Source of the DNA: Strigamia acuminata
Lineage: Eukaryota; Arthropoda; Chilopoda; Geophilomorpha; Linotaeniidae
DNA length: 64,000 bases
Direction: 5' to 3'
NCBI GenBank assembly: GCA_949358305.1
Contig: OX442320.1
Location: 5,720,259 to 5,784,258, forward strand
Part shown: positions 22,677-35,310 of the stretch, piece after piece
How the letters are laid out: each line of letters starts with the position of its first letter
How positions within the stretch are numbered: the stretch's first letter is position 1
Translations under genes and position numbers: made by a program
Notes under the pieces: model-generated
The model's database searches: none
What the model saw: the letters and a program-made list of their open reading frames with translations, nothing else
What the model was told of the DNA's origin: nothing

Positions 22677-25600
22677 TTATTTTCGTGTGAAATAATTTTT
22701 TTTAATTTGATTTTTGCTGACTATTCCTTTGAAACATCACTAGACGCTACAGCGACAAAGTCCGTCTGTGAAAGTGTGTACACATTTTTCTGGGGGCTCT
22801 GTACACATGTATGTAACGTTTTTACACCTCGTGCTGGTATTTTCTGCTTGCGTACATACGCAGACGTTGACGGATATATATTGTGTATTTTACACACACA
22901 AAATTCATAAACTAAAAATAATAGTAATAACTGCAGCTCTTATTCAAATTGCCTCCTTGGCCATGACTACAATTCGAGTGCGACTTTTAAACGCCGGAAA
23001 TAGATTAGTTTTGGGGTTTTACGAGTAAACAGCGATTAAAATTCATTATACAATCTTGTGGGGCAGCCATTTTGAATTTTGATTTGTTGTCGTTTCTGGT
23101 TTTGCAGTTTTTGACGCAGAACTTAGGTCTAACAGAAATAGAAAGTAAACATCTGTAATGCATTGACGCATTACATATTAGACTTCTAAACCCCTTCTAG
23201 AATTGTAGCAAAGAAAAACACATTCGGGACCGAACTGAATGTTGAATTTAACTCGTTGCAAAAGCGCGATGTAGACGCCTGCTTCCGGAAATGATGTCAT
23301 ATTACGTCAAAGTGAAATGAAGCCGGAAGTGTGCGGACGGACAGACGGACATGACCGTTTCATTAGACTTTCTAAACATCAGGTTTAAAAGTCTAAAAGC
23401 AGTGCTAGCAACGGAAATGGAACCCAGTGCCATCTTTTGACAGGAATTAACAACAATAAAAACAGAACGAAAAGAGAAATTTTGAATGCGCCTCGTAGTG
23501 TTTTATTTCGATTTTCGCCGGTGAAATGAAACGGTGATTGACGATGAATGCGAGGATTTTGACAAAAGCATTTGGCAATTAATTAAAAATATTTGCCGCC
23601 TCTTAAATTGATTTAATAAGCGGCGCAATTGGCTTTGATTCTCCTTTTCCCTCTCTTTCTCTCTTTCTCTCCTCTTCGCTCTCATCAATTTCTATAAATT
23701 TTAACCGTTGCCCGCCTTTCGCTCGATGCCGGCTTATTTGGCGTGAATTTCTCCTTTGCACGTCTTAATTCCATTTCATTGGTCTCTACTTTCTAATGAT
23801 TGCACTTGAAAGCTGAATTGGAGAGGAAAAGCTAATTTTCAGAACGTGTGAAGAAAATTGAATTGCGTTTTCCAGCAACGGCGCACGTCGTCATTTTGCT
23901 CGCTCAAACGAGTTTAGACACTTCCCTGCTGAAATTTTAATGGTTTTAAGTTATTTATAAAATGTGGCGCATTTCTTTTTCTTTTTTCCCCCTCTTTGAA
24001 ATGTGAATCGGTCAAAATTTGATGGAATTTAATTATTTCTTTGTCTAATTGGACGTGAATTGATGATAGCTGCCTCTAATTATCTAATTATTAACTAATT
24101 AGGATTATTTATCTCAATTATTTCCTCGGCGTTGAGAGGCTTCCACTCAACGTGGTTTGTTCGATAGTGAATCATGTAATTGATGATATTTATTTTATTA
24201 ATTCCATTTATTTTCATCAATAAATGGCGGATTTGCATAATTGGGAATAATAATTTGCAACGCCCGAGCATTTTGCTTTTCTTATTTTCCACATTTTAAC
24301 TATTTCTTTCGATAACCGGCAACAGTCGAAAGACTTTTAGAGTGTACTAACATTGCGTAAAAATAAAAATGTTTGATATGGGTATTGTAACTCTACCTAA
24401 GACCAACCTAAACACATATTTAACAGTTTTGTAGTTATTAAATTGAAGACACTAGTAAGAATGCCATCGTAACTATCAATACAACGACTATCCAAGTAAC
24501 ATAATGGACGATTAAATATCATATCTATATAGATGCGATGTTTAATATCATATTGTTACGCGTACAGACCGTTCCGATTGACGGCCGATCCGTAGCGCTC
24601 GATTCGGAACGTTATTCGGTTAAAGTTGCTAAATTTCGTCCATAGATGTGATGTTAAATCGATCATCTGTGCTATGGAGTACAGTTTCTTTTCTTCTGGA
24701 CAAGTCAGCTACTTCTGGTCTTACTTAGGAGTTATCAAAGTGTCACAATTTATTTTTTAAGCCTAAACACGTGGGTAAGGGTAAAGAATGTGATTTACTA
24801 ATTTTAATTTGTGCATTGCATTTTTTCTAGTTCTAAAAAAGGAATTTTGTGACATTTTCTATTTTTTTAAATATTTTTTTAAGGATATAGTTATACGATG
24901 ATTGATTTATTTGCAGTGTTTTTGATGTTTTTTTTAAAGGTGTTTACTTTACTAGAAGTTGTACTTCGGAGATAAAATGTTGAGTGTTTCCACTTTAGAC
25001 GTGATAAGTTTTTGCTCATGTGTTAAGAGGAAGCTGAGAATAGAAAGTGATAAAAGATGAAATTGAAGATGACAAATTTTTTTTTTTATTTTTATTATTT
25101 TTTTTATTTTTATTCTGATTTTCTTCAAACTTTTCACTTTTCTATGCAGATAAAATTAGGAAAAAAAATAAAATTATTTTTATTTTTATTAAGTAGAAAT
25201 AAATTATTATTATTATTATTTTTAGATATTTTTCTCGTGAGTCTGTCCATTGAACTATTTTTAGCTTCCTCTTGACTAATCCGCGTCTGGAAATATCTCA
25301 AGTAGGTTTTTGTTGGGTGTGTGCGATATTCCAATTATGTTCGGCATGCAATAACATGAATATAAAAAAAAATGACAGGCCTCGTTCTAATTTTATTTTG
25401 ATATGTTTAGCATCGCGCTATAACTTACGCTTAATTTGCTATGCGATATACACAAATACCTTTTCTGTCTTTCTAACAAGAAATCTCATCCATCTACAAC
25501 CCAAAACATGAAAAAAATATTTTTATTTTTTAATTTATTTTTTAATTTTTTTTTTTTTGATGGAAATGTTGGCATTTTGTTTTTATCTTGACAAGTGAAA

Positions 25601-26519
25601 CAAATTTTAATGCTTAACAAGATTGGCTTTTCTTTTTTTCTTGGGTAAATAACTTTGCGTGGATGTCTTTTTTTACGTTATTTTTATTTTATTTTACTTT
25701 TTTATTATCTTGGCTCCGTTCCAAATTGAGGGAAAGCGAAAAGGAAAATTATCGTAAATTAGTTGCGACGCAAATATCCGGTTTTGCTTGCCGATGTCTT
25801 TCAGACACTTAAATGGGAGATTTTCTTGTTTTTTTTTTCTTGTTTTTATTTTTTTATTTTTTATTTTTTAAAGAGAACTTGAATTTGAAGGGAAAAAAAG
25901 CTGTGAAAATCCCACTAGTTGGAATTCTGCAGTTATTAATGATATAATAATATTTTTTTTTTTTAAAAAACATAATTATATTAATAATAACAAGTATTTT
26001 GCTTAATTAAAATGATTTTTTAATTTTTTAAATTAGGCTCAATTTAGTGTAATTTGGTCCTCCATTTTCATTCGTCTGGCGAGTTTGGGAGGGGAAGTTG
26101 TAATTATTAGTAATTGAAGTGTAATGGCGGACACTAAGTAACAATAAACATGACGGAAGCAAAAAATAATAGGTCTTAGTTGACTTAATTGGCATTGAAA
26201 GGCAGAAAACGAACTTTTATTACGTATTTTCATTAGATTAACGACTCCGAGCAAAAAGGGTTAAATTCAATAAAAAAAATTAAAAAACGTCGTGCACTTC
26301 AATTGAGAAAACATTCCTCTCACTCCATTGGATTTTCTACTTGATTTTCAATGGGATTTTCAATGGGATTTCCCATCGACGACCGAAAAGTCGAAAGCGC
26401 GACATTCACCGCCAGAAAGTGGCTTGTACGTGTTAAAATGGATGAAAAAAATTCTGTTTTGTAATCCGGTGCCTCCCATATGGTTGAAAAACATTTTATG
26501 TTGATATTAGATACGTTGC

Positions 26520-27154
26520 ATAGCGATATAACAATGATATTTGGTTGTGTGTGTTTATTGGGGGGATTTATTTGGTTTTTAAGTGTTTTTTCCGTTTTTT
26601 TAGGTTTTTAGTAAGGTTTTTATGTGTTTTTTCCGTTTTATTAGGTTTTTAGTAAGGTTTTTACGTGTTTTTTCCGTTTTCTTAGGTTTTTAGTAAGGTT
26701 TTTAAGTGTTTTTTTCCGTTTTCTTAGGTTTTTAGTAAGGTTTTTAAGTGTTTATTCCGTTTTCTTAGGTTTTTAGTAAGGTTTTTAAGTGTTTGTTCCG
26801 TTTTCTTAGGATTTTGAGTGTTTTTTTCGTTTTCTTAGGTTTTTAGTAAGGTTTTTAAGTGTTTTTTCCGTTTTCTTAGGATTTTAAGTGTTTTTTTCGT
26901 TTTCTTAGGTTTTTAGTAAGGTTTTTAAGTGTTTTTTCCGTTTTCTTAGGTTTTTAGTAAGGTTTTTAAGTGTTTATTCCGTTTTCTTAGGTTTTTAGTA
27001 AGGTTTTTAAGTGTTTTTTTCGTTTTCTTAGGATTTTAAGTGTTTTTTTCGTTTTCTTAGGTTTTTAGTAAGGTTTTTAAGTGTTTTTTTCTGGACCTCG
27101 ATAAAAATTTTCAATAGTATCCGAACCCCACTTAAAATTATTTGCCGATCCCTG
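26520..27154. mobile_element. Truncated hAT-type MITE with 41-bp internal repeat expansion
   Basis: The right end (CTGGACCTCGATAAAAATTT to TTGCCGATCCCTG at 27154) matches the end of the hAT MITE at 11715-11989, and the left part (TTGTGTGTGTTTATTGGGGG) also matches its interior. Between them, about twelve copies of a 41-bp unit (TTAGGTTTTTAGTAAGG + TTTTTAAGTGTTTTTTCCG) replace the one or two units in the other copy. No left terminus is visible. Confidence 0.85.
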
Positions 27155-27862
27155 GAATACGGTATTACGAGCACACGGTACAGCGGAATTCTGTGTCCGG
27201 AGAATCGTCAAGCTCGAACGGACAATTTTTATCGCGTTAGGCGGATGAAGGATGTGCGAAAAGCTCTTGTTTTCTACGGCTGTGTAAACCGGGAACTGAA
27301 ATCGACCCGGCAGCCGTACAAGATGGAGGAAGGGTAACGAGGGGGAGGAGTGGTGCAAGTTGTGATCGTGTGCGTGGGCGTTTGGTGGCCTCGGGGGCTG
27401 GGCGGGAGTCGTGCTTGGAGAAAGGAAAATTCAATTAAATTTATAGCCTCTCATGAAATATGCATGACGTGTCAGCAGGCCTTGTGTATTTGTGCTCTCA
27501 CTATACCCCACCTTACTCTCCCCTTCTGTACGCGCAAACTCGCAGCGAAAATCTCCAATTTTGCCTTTCATCCAACTTTAATTCGTTTCGATTAAAAAGG
27601 AATTGTTATTTGTATGTGTTTTTGTTCTTCTGTCGTTTTGTTTTGTGGGGGGAAATTGATTGACTGACCAAACGCAATTTATATGGCAGTTAACTGCATC
27701 ATGTCTTTATCTCGTTTTGTGGTTGGGTGTGGTTCACATTTCTCCCTGGGCTGTATTTATGTCCACCATTTTCCTTTGGGTGTGGACGTGTGTAAAGTGA
27801 CCAGTTTGATCTAATTTTATTGAATGTGAAATTTAGTTTTTTTTTTCTTTTTTTAATTTCAG

Positions 27863-27889
27863 TGTGATAGTGAGAGTGAAGACGATAGG
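27863..27889 (+). CDS. AUTS2: AUTS2-family microexon 5 (9 codons, acidic)
   Basis: A 27-nt phase-0 microexon after TTTTTTAATTTCAG, ending at donor GTAAGT. It encodes CDSESEDDR, matching CDSDSDQEEK directly after GYF in human AUTS2. The acidic Ser sites resemble CK2 sites; vertebrate AUTS2 is known to associate with CK2, but phosphorylation here is inference. It sits alone between introns of 10.3 and 24.6 kb, so its recognition must depend on strong splice sites or enhancers. Skipping keeps the frame. Confidence 0.85.
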
Positions 27890-29689
27890 GTAAGTGCATT
27901 TTGTATTTTTTGCTGCAAATGGAGATAGGGGGCGCTGTTAATGGCGTTGATTTATTAATTACCGGATGGTAATTGCCGGTGGTGGTGGAAAGGGAGCGTT
28001 TAGCATTTGTTTGTTTGTTTGTTTATTTATTTACTTTTTTCGGGTATCCATGGCGACCCGAAGAGGGTGTGTGTGGAAAGAGAAGTTGTACGAGGTAGAC
28101 TTCTCTTTGGGGGATTAGATTCAATGAAAACACGTTCCCGACCTCATCCAATTGATGAGAGAGAGAAAGAAAAACCATTTCGGAAATGGAGGACGAGCAG
28201 AGGGTTGTCCACAAAATGACATCATTAAAAATTGCCATGGTAACAAGAGCAAAACAATGTCTGGAGAAAGAAAAAGAAATTCTTGCAAGTGGCCTTGAAA
28301 GGGGCTTCGGAAGCTTTTTTTTTAAATATATTTTCTTTTATTATGCGAGGAATAATTGAGGTCTAATTCAGTATATTTAAATCGCCTCATTAGTCGATTT
28401 TTTTTTTTTTTTTTTTTTTTTATTTGTGGGATTTTCGGATATCGTGACGTCATTATTATTTTTTTTCTTCTTCTTTTTGGTTTAATTTTTTTTTTTTTTT
28501 AAATGTAAATATTTTTTTTGTTTGAGTGCAATCGCGTGCAGACATCCACCTGCTTCTCCTCCCGTGTCAGGGAAATTACTCTTAATTGCAGGTGTGTGAA
28601 AACTGGCTTCATGATGATAAAATGGGGCAACAAGAGGTACGGGGGGGGGGGGAAGGGGGGGGGAGAAAAAAATAAATGTAATTTCAACTTAGTCAGACGC
28701 CTACTCCACCTCCCTCTCCCCATTGGCAGTCGTTTGGCGTTTTTTTTCTTTTTATTTCTCTTATTAATGTGGTGGGGTGTGCCAATTTGCGTGTTGGTTG
28801 AGTTGTACTTTGTACACATGACACGCCATGAGTTGCAAACGAGTAGAACGAGGGAAAATGACGAGTCACTCGGATTTTTGGTTAAACCGAGCAATAAATG
28901 TTGTTTTAACAAACGCAGAGAGTCGAAACCGAGCGAGCGGTGTGGCCTTGAGCCCTTGGAAGGCGCAGAGGTCACGCGAGGAAAATAAGAAAATGATGTT
29001 TAAATAAATGATTCGTGTTTTTGGGGAAAAGATGTTTGTGTGCGCAGCGGACTGGCCAGTGGGGGGATGATGTATTTGGCTCGTGGAAACATGCAAAGAG
29101 GGAATTTAGTTGCAAATTGACTGCATTTGGCATTAGACGGGGATTTCTCATAATTGCAAACCCGTTTTTACTGCTATGATTGTTGACCGTCAACCCCACA
29201 TTGTGTCTCTGCGTGATGCCCTTGAGAGGATTGGAATGGGCACGACGTGACGGTTTGTATATGGAAATTGGTTTGTTGAGACGAGTTTGGACTGTCGTGT
29301 GGAGCATCTGTGGAGGTGGGGGACGGGTAATGTTGTTCTGTGGTAATAGACTTGCGTTTATAATGGTTTATTAGTTGAGGACAAAGCGTATAATTTGGCA
29401 AGTGCTGTGGAGGATAAATAAAAAAAGATTAGCAAGGTAGAGAAAGTGGAATTCAGTAAGTTAAGTAGTGGAAATAGTAAAAATGTCAGGTTGTTACAAG
29501 TTGCAATCAGTTGTGTGGTCTCTGTAAAGCCCGGACGCAGGATGGGTCCCAGAAAGTCGTCCAGAATAAAGTAGCACATTTGGTACCTTACTAAACACAC
29601 TATTGTCAATACGGCTGCTACCAGAAGAAAATAACATGACATTGTAACTAGACTTTGACCGATATCGATATTTTGCAGTATCGTCGAAA

Positions 29690-29800
29690 CCGATAATCGG
29701 CAACCGAATCTATGTTCTAAACGTGGTAATAGATCCTTTGTGTCTGCGAAAACTCTCTTGTAAGCAGAAAATGCGAACCAGGATGTACTTATCCAGTCAA
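29690..29800. repeat. Dispersed repeat (partner at 58730-58810)
   Basis: The stretch TGTCTGCGAAAACTCTCTTG...AAGCAGAAAATGCGAACCA recurs with few changes at about 58767-58806 (TGTCTGAGAAAACTCCCTTG...GCAGAAAATTCGAACCA), preceded in both by GGTAATAGATC / GGCAATAGACC. It is an unclassified interspersed element. The antisense open frame across 29358-29891 is not supported as a gene. Confidence 0.5.
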
Positions 29801-30816
29801 AAGGCATTGTGAGACACTTGGTTTTTAATATCCGTACATTCCACGCTAGGTCGAACTTGCATCTAGTGTTTGGACGTAAGGGGTTAACCACAGAGTGGGG
29901 TTTAGGGTGCCCTTTATTCCACCCCGAGTTTGGTGGTGTTGGCTCGGTGCCAAGTCGGGGGTTGGGTTGGTGAAGTGAGTCGAGCCAATGAAGAAGCGAG
30001 TGACGGAAATGGCGGCCCCCCTACCACTGCCAATTGCCACCTCCAGTGGCGCGAAAACGGGTGCCAAACGCGCCTCGTGGCGGTTGTTAGCGCGATGATA
30101 AGAGCGCCATCGGCGTCCGACAGATGAAAGCTGTATTTACACTCCCTCTTTTCTCCAGAAAGCCACCCTACACTTCTCCTGTGGGAACGAATGTGTGTGA
30201 TAGGGAAACGAGAGTATTTTTTATGGATTTCATGGAAACTTAAAACTTGCTTCTTTAGTGATAAAGTGGAACGGCACCGACTTTTCATATGGGAATTCGG
30301 TTTTATTGGTTGACAGATAGCAGAAAAAATTTTTTTTTTTTCTTTCGGTCCCCCATTGCAATTTTTTTTCTTTTCAGCTGGAAAAAGTAGTTTTTTATGA
30401 GTGGACTAAAATGATACAAATTTATCTTTCTTTTTTATCTTTTTTTTTTTTTATTTTGGGAAAAAAAAAGAAACGTTGAAGTAACGATAACGGTCTTTTG
30501 TAATTGAAAGTATAACAAGAAATAATTGCCCGGGGTTTTGGCTTAATTATTATTCGCCGGGATCATTATGATCCCATTGGGATTATTTTAATGTTCCAGC
30601 TGAGGATGAGCCAAAGGCCATGTGTAATTACGTGATCCTTCAATCCTCTCTTCTAAAAGCCGCGGATATTATTGTTTTTAAAGTACAATTTACCTCAAAT
30701 TAATTTCAAATTTTTATACCGTATTTCTTCGAATCCGGACTTTTTACATTTCGAGCTGATACTTTCTTCTTGCATATACTGTGCAGACGTTGATGGATAG
30801 TTGCAAGAAGGATTAA

Positions 30817-31241
30817 GCTAGGTTCACACTTGTGTTCACACTAGACGCAACGCAAGGAAAAATTAGTCAAACGCATCGCAGAGTCTGTTCACACTGTAGG
30901 GCACGTGTGAACAGAGCTGAAACAATTGATGTTGCATCTGGCCAATCACATGGTTTCAATGAAACCTGGAATTGGATCTAGTTCTAATACTAGTTCCAGA
31001 ATCCGAAAATGGCGGCCTGTTTGCACGTGGCAAAGTCTCGCCAACCAGACGTGAATCGACGAGAGTTGGAGTCGATCGTGATAGGTTGGTTGCAAGACCT
31101 TTCCTTGCGTTGCGTCGCTTACTTCAACTTGGAGTTGAAGCAGGAATTGGCGTCAACGTCAAGAATTTTTGGACGCAAGCAGCTTGCGTTGAGCCAGTTT
31201 TCTTGCATTGCGTCTAGTGTGAACACAAGTGTGAACCTAGC
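30817..31241. mobile_element. MITE, TTCACAC family (full copy, TTAA duplication)
   Basis: A 425-bp element with long near-identical inverted ends: left GCTAGGTTCACACTTGTGTT + CACACTAGACGCAACGCAAG, right its complement with one difference. Exact TTAA flanks on both sides (30813-30816 and 31242-31245) are as left by piggyBac-type transposases. Interior open frames lack any transposase motif, so it is non-autonomous. Confidence 0.8.
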
Positions 31242-31295
31242 TTAAGACAACGTCGTTTTTAGAGATGTTCATGTGGGAAAAGAAGTGTGACTTAA

Positions 31296-31394
31296 GGTGG
31301 GTTCACACTTGTTTGAAGTTGAAGTAAGGATTATCCAATGTGCGGCAACGTTGCGTTGCGTTACTTCGTAGTGTGAACACAGTGTGAATCCACC
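31296..31394. mobile_element. MITE, TTCACAC family (short copy)
   Basis: A 99-bp element with ends GGTGGGTTCACACTTG and CACAGTGTGAATCCACC and a core GGCAACGTTGCGTTGCGTTA. It is flanked by TTAA on the left and TTTA on the right. It lies about 50 bp from the 425-bp copy. Confidence 0.7.
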
Positions 31395-32019
31395 TTTAGA
31401 ATCGAAGATTGGTTAATTTGCTTTCATGATGTGAATGCATCCATCAGTCATAAGAGTGGAATCCAAGACAGAATTGATTGCATTGAGGTGTGCGGACTAC
31501 TATGGTGTTCAGGACAACGGCAAATCACAGAAACTAATCTCCTAACAACCGTATATCGTGCAAACCTTTATCCGGAGGGAAGATAATGTCAGTTTAATGT
31601 TTGATGATAATTCCCAATGATAATTCCCAACAATTTCACACTTTTCTGTTTTGAAGTGTTTCGATGGCAACTGTTGACAAGAAAACTCTGTGCTTGGTTT
31701 TTTTGTGGTTTCTGCAGTTCTCGGTGAAGAACATCTTGCAGATCTCGGCTCCAGTTCAAGCACTACACCTGATGCTTTTCAAGCCTCTTTGGTATTCAAA
31801 GTGTTTTTGTTGAAGGATTATGCTTTATTATGTAGTGTTTTCTGGTTACTTTCAGAGTGAAAGTGTTTTGTATTTGTGTTTATGATCGTGTTTTAGTGTG
31901 GGTGCATTCATTTTCAAAATCCTGCGATAATGGATTCACTCAACCGCTCGTAATCATTCTCAATTATGATTTTAAGTGGGTTTAAGATCTTTCTACCTTA
32001 AACAACTACTGGGAACTCA

Positions 32020-32093
32020 CCTTGCTCGTCATCTGTTTCCATTAGAACACAGAAGTTAAGCAGCATTGGGTGACTATGGCTGGGAAGATGTGT
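32020..32093 (+). repeat. 5S rRNA-derived sequence (possible SINE head)
   Basis: GAACACAGAAGTTAAGCAGC + ATTGGGTGACTATGGCTGGG resembles the internal control region of 5S rRNA (GGAAGCTAAGCAGGGTCGGG...TTGGATGGGAGA), preceded by CTCGTCATCTG, like the CTCGTCTGATCT of 5S. It is too divergent for a functional 5S gene. It may be a 5S pseudogene or a SINE3-type element; unclassified repeat-like sequence continues to about 32620. Confidence 0.45.
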
Positions 32094-32110
32094 TGTTTCT
32101 CATCTTTGTC

Positions 32111-32315
32111 TGACCTAAGACGATCAGTACAGGACTTCACATCCGCCAAAAATGTAAATGCAGGATGTCAGTTGTCCACCATTTGCCCGCAAAATAACGT
32201 CATTTGGCATCAATTCGGCCGGATGGCGCCACGAACACAAGACAGAATCGCATTACAGTCTTACAATTAAATTGTGCTAGATGTGAAGTCCTGTAGTTGA
32301 TCGTCCTAGGTCTGA
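32111..32315. mobile_element. Inverted-repeat element
   Basis: TGACCTAAGACGATCAGTAC + AGGACTTCACATC (32111-32143) is repeated in reverse complement at 32280-32315 (GATGTGAAGTCCTGTAGTTG + ATCGTCCTAGGTC), enclosing about 136 bp that include CGGATGGCGCCACGAAC. The family is unknown. Confidence 0.55.
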
Positions 32316-35044
32316 CTAAGATACTTGGTGGCCCTTTGTCCATAGGTGGGTCGCCGTTACAAATAAATACATACATGACTAAAATACTGTTTCCTTCACG
32401 GTAAGAACACCTGCCAACTGGGTTTACTGTGGTTTTCTCGACTCTCGGTGCAAATGCAAGGTTCGGCCTTAAGAAAGTCATCCCACAGATTGTGGCTCGC
32501 GTGGCCTAAATTCCCACGCAAGTATTCTACTTACGGGGCCATAACCATGCCAAGTGTTGCACTACTTCCACTTACACATAAGAATGTAAAGATTAACTTG
32601 ATTTTGAGACCTGCAGTTGAAGTGGGAACAAAATAGCCACCTTCAGGGTTGGTTCAAATCTCCTAAAACACTTGCGGTTGTTTGCCGAAATGCTACATTC
32701 GAAACGTTTGCGCGAAGCCGCGAACACACATCGAAGAAAGCGACATCGCAAAACCAAAACACAAACACCTAAAACACTTAAAACACGGCTTTTTGAATGA
32801 AGAGCATTTCTTTTCGACGTCCTTTTCATCCATCACTCACCGCTCTCCCTTTAATTTTTCTCTCCGCCATACAATTTTCATGCTTGAAAAATCTTTGCGG
32901 ATAAATTTTTGAAATCGATTGATCTATTTTGTTAAATATTCAACGCTTTTTCCTGCATCACTTTTCAAACATTTGAAAATGCACTCGAAGCCTTTCTATC
33001 ATTCATCTACACCCAGCATCCCATCCGTTTTTTTCCCTTCCTCCCCCTTCTCTCTCTCTCTCTCCTTTACCACTCTCATTCTCATCCCTTCAATTGCCAC
33101 GTGATCTGTTCCCTTTTCCCCTTTCTCCATTTTCTCTTGACATTTCTCCCATCTCCACCCTTTGCGATGTTGTTGACGATTTCTTTTCACTCCCTCTTTT
33201 CGCCTCGATAATAGTCACGAGACTGACATGACAGGGGGGTGTGTGATATAAAGGGTTCGTGTATATTTCATGGGCGAGTGCATTAAGGGAGTGGAGCCCG
33301 TAAAAGGCACAACATCAAAGATAAATCGGTGTGAGAATGAGGTTTAAAACTCAGGTGCCTTTATTTGAAAGGAGAAAAAGAAAAAGAAAAAGTCGCTTTT
33401 TTTCTCTTTATACTCAGGCCGCCATTTTTGATTCGCACAAATCGAAATTGATGGAAATGTTCATTGAGATTTTATATATATTTTATATTATTATTTTTTT
33501 TTATTTTTTTTATTTTTTTTTATTATTTCATTTTACAGTCGTCATGCAATTTGACAGATGCTTTTTTGCGTTGCTATGGAAACTGCATCCGGGAGGTTGA
33601 AATGATGGAGATGCTGGGGATGTGTCGGCTATTGATCCTCTGGGTAATTGAATTATTTGAGGGAAAGGAAAACGGATGAAGAGATCTTTTTAAAAAAAAA
33701 AAAAAAAAATCCAGACTTAAAGCGCCACCTATACTTAAAAAAAAAATTTTTTATTTTATTTTTTTATTTTTTGAAAGAAAACATTTAAAAGAAATATTAG
33801 ATGTGGGAAAAAGGCAAAAAGGTGTCGCGAATGGGCTGTTCCGTTTTGTTTAACACCCTCCCCGCGTGCGTGTGTCGCCATTAAAATTTAATTAGCCCCT
33901 TAATGGCTGTAATTGTCTCCCCGCGGCGGTGGGAACTGCGAATTATCGCTTCAGCAGCTAATCACGTTTGCAGCGAGGAGCGATTGGGCTCCAAGGGGAG
34001 AAAGCATCCTTATCCGACCCCTCTCTTACCATCATTTAACCCTAATCTCATTGCGCCATCGCAGTTTCAGCCAGATAAAAGAAACAGCCGCTTACATTTT
34101 TATTATTTTTTCTTTTTTTTTTCGTTTTTTTTTCTTGATTTAATTTTTGGTCGGTCACGTGCGGGATAGGTTGACAACTGCATCTCGAGTTGGCGGATCG
34201 GTCGTATAATTTTTTTTAAGGGTCGGGAGGGGTTGTTATGGGAACGGCGCGCCTGTGACGCGGTTCGGTTATGAGTTTCATTTTGCTTTTGTTGTTCGCG
34301 ATTGGCTGGCGTTGTAAAGAAGGTCTCGGTTGCCGAGGCAATTGAAGGGAGTTTGGGAAAATGGTGCAGTGATACGGACCGCGGGCATAAAGATGGCGGA
34401 ATTATGTAAATGAGTGGCTCGGGATGTAGTGGCGCCGCCTCGGGAATTTCCGTCAGTTGCTTTGACGAGATGGAAAAGAGCTTAAAGAAAATTCATCGCG
34501 CATCAACCTTCTCATCCTTCATTGCATTTCGGGGGCTGGGTGGGGAAGAAGAAGGGGAAGGAAGGAATGTTATGGCGCGATAAAAGAGATATAGTGCAGC
34601 GCGCAGTTTGTGCAGCTGCACTTGGATTGGCGACCGGCTTTAAATACTCTTTGCACCTTTTGAATTTTTTTTTTTTTTTTTTTTTTTAGGTGTTTTTTTT
34701 TTTGTTTTTTTGGGGGTTTTGTGTGTTGGTTTGTTTTTGGGTGTTTGGGGCGGAGGTGGAGGCCATTTTGGGATTTACGACTTAATTGGATGTGTCGAAA
34801 GCAGCGTTGTTTTTATTTACTGCTGTTTTGTTTTATTTTTTTTGGATTTATTTATTTATATTGGGATAACATTATTTTATTGTACTAATATCAGAAATAT
34901 GTTGTCATTTGTGTAACAATCACAGAAGTTATTTTATGTAACAATGGAGGGGTGGACGTATCGTTATTGGAAGCACCTTAAGTGATGAGATCGCACAAGA
35001 GAGGGCTTTAAGAGATTTATTTCTTTTGGATGTAAAAATTAAAT

Positions 35045-35310
35045 AAATGTAAGGTTTTAGGCGAGGGGCCCATATTGCGGGGCCCAAATGTTCAAAAAAT
35101 TAATTTTAGAAATTTAAAAAATTAAATAGGGTTTCCTAAGAGGGCCCCACGGACCATTAACCCGTTTGGAGAGGGGCCCCGTGCGGTAGGGGGCTTAATG
35201 CAGTGGGGAGAGCAAATTAAAAATGAAATAGATAAATTTTAACGTTTAAAAAAAAGTTATAAAATTTAATTGGGTTTCCTAGGAGGGCCCCACGGAGTAG
35301 TAACTGTGAG
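35045..35310. repeat. Local imperfect duplication with AGGGCCCCACGGA
   Basis: GGGTTTCCTAAGAGGGCCCC + ACGGACC (about 35129) recurs as GGGTTTCCTAGGAGGGCCCC + ACGGAG (about 35272), each after an AAATTTAAAAAATTAA-like stretch. A GAGGGGCCC motif also recurs at 35063 and 35170. Possibly a decayed element. Confidence 0.55.

Larger units (their letters stand above)
17560..27862 (+). other. AUTS2: Intron between visible exons 4 and 5 (10.3 kb)
   Basis: It contains a GC-rich CTCF-like cluster (17865-18265), a 21-bp minisatellite (18550-19205), another CTCF-like motif (19931-19950), a 10-bp repeat (20331-20640), A/T-rich repeats with AAAACG motifs (21520-21790), a 137-bp exact tandem duplication (22398-22676), unique sequence at 22700-26400 in which I see no exon, a hAT-derived 41-bp repeat (26520-27154) and a moderately GC-rich stretch (27180-27560). 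An open frame at 22032-22254 starts after a TTTCCCAG acceptor-like site but has no donor or similarity. Confidence 0.65.

Noticed and set aside
29358-29891. Antisense open frame of 177 codons with hydrophobic segments
   Set aside because: Overlaps a dispersed repeat also present at 58.7 kb; no recognised domain and the hydrophobic parts are AT-rich translation.
32030-32090. Functional 5S rRNA gene
   Set aside because: Only the control-region-like part is similar, with many differences, and there is no intact 120-nt gene or T-run terminator in place.
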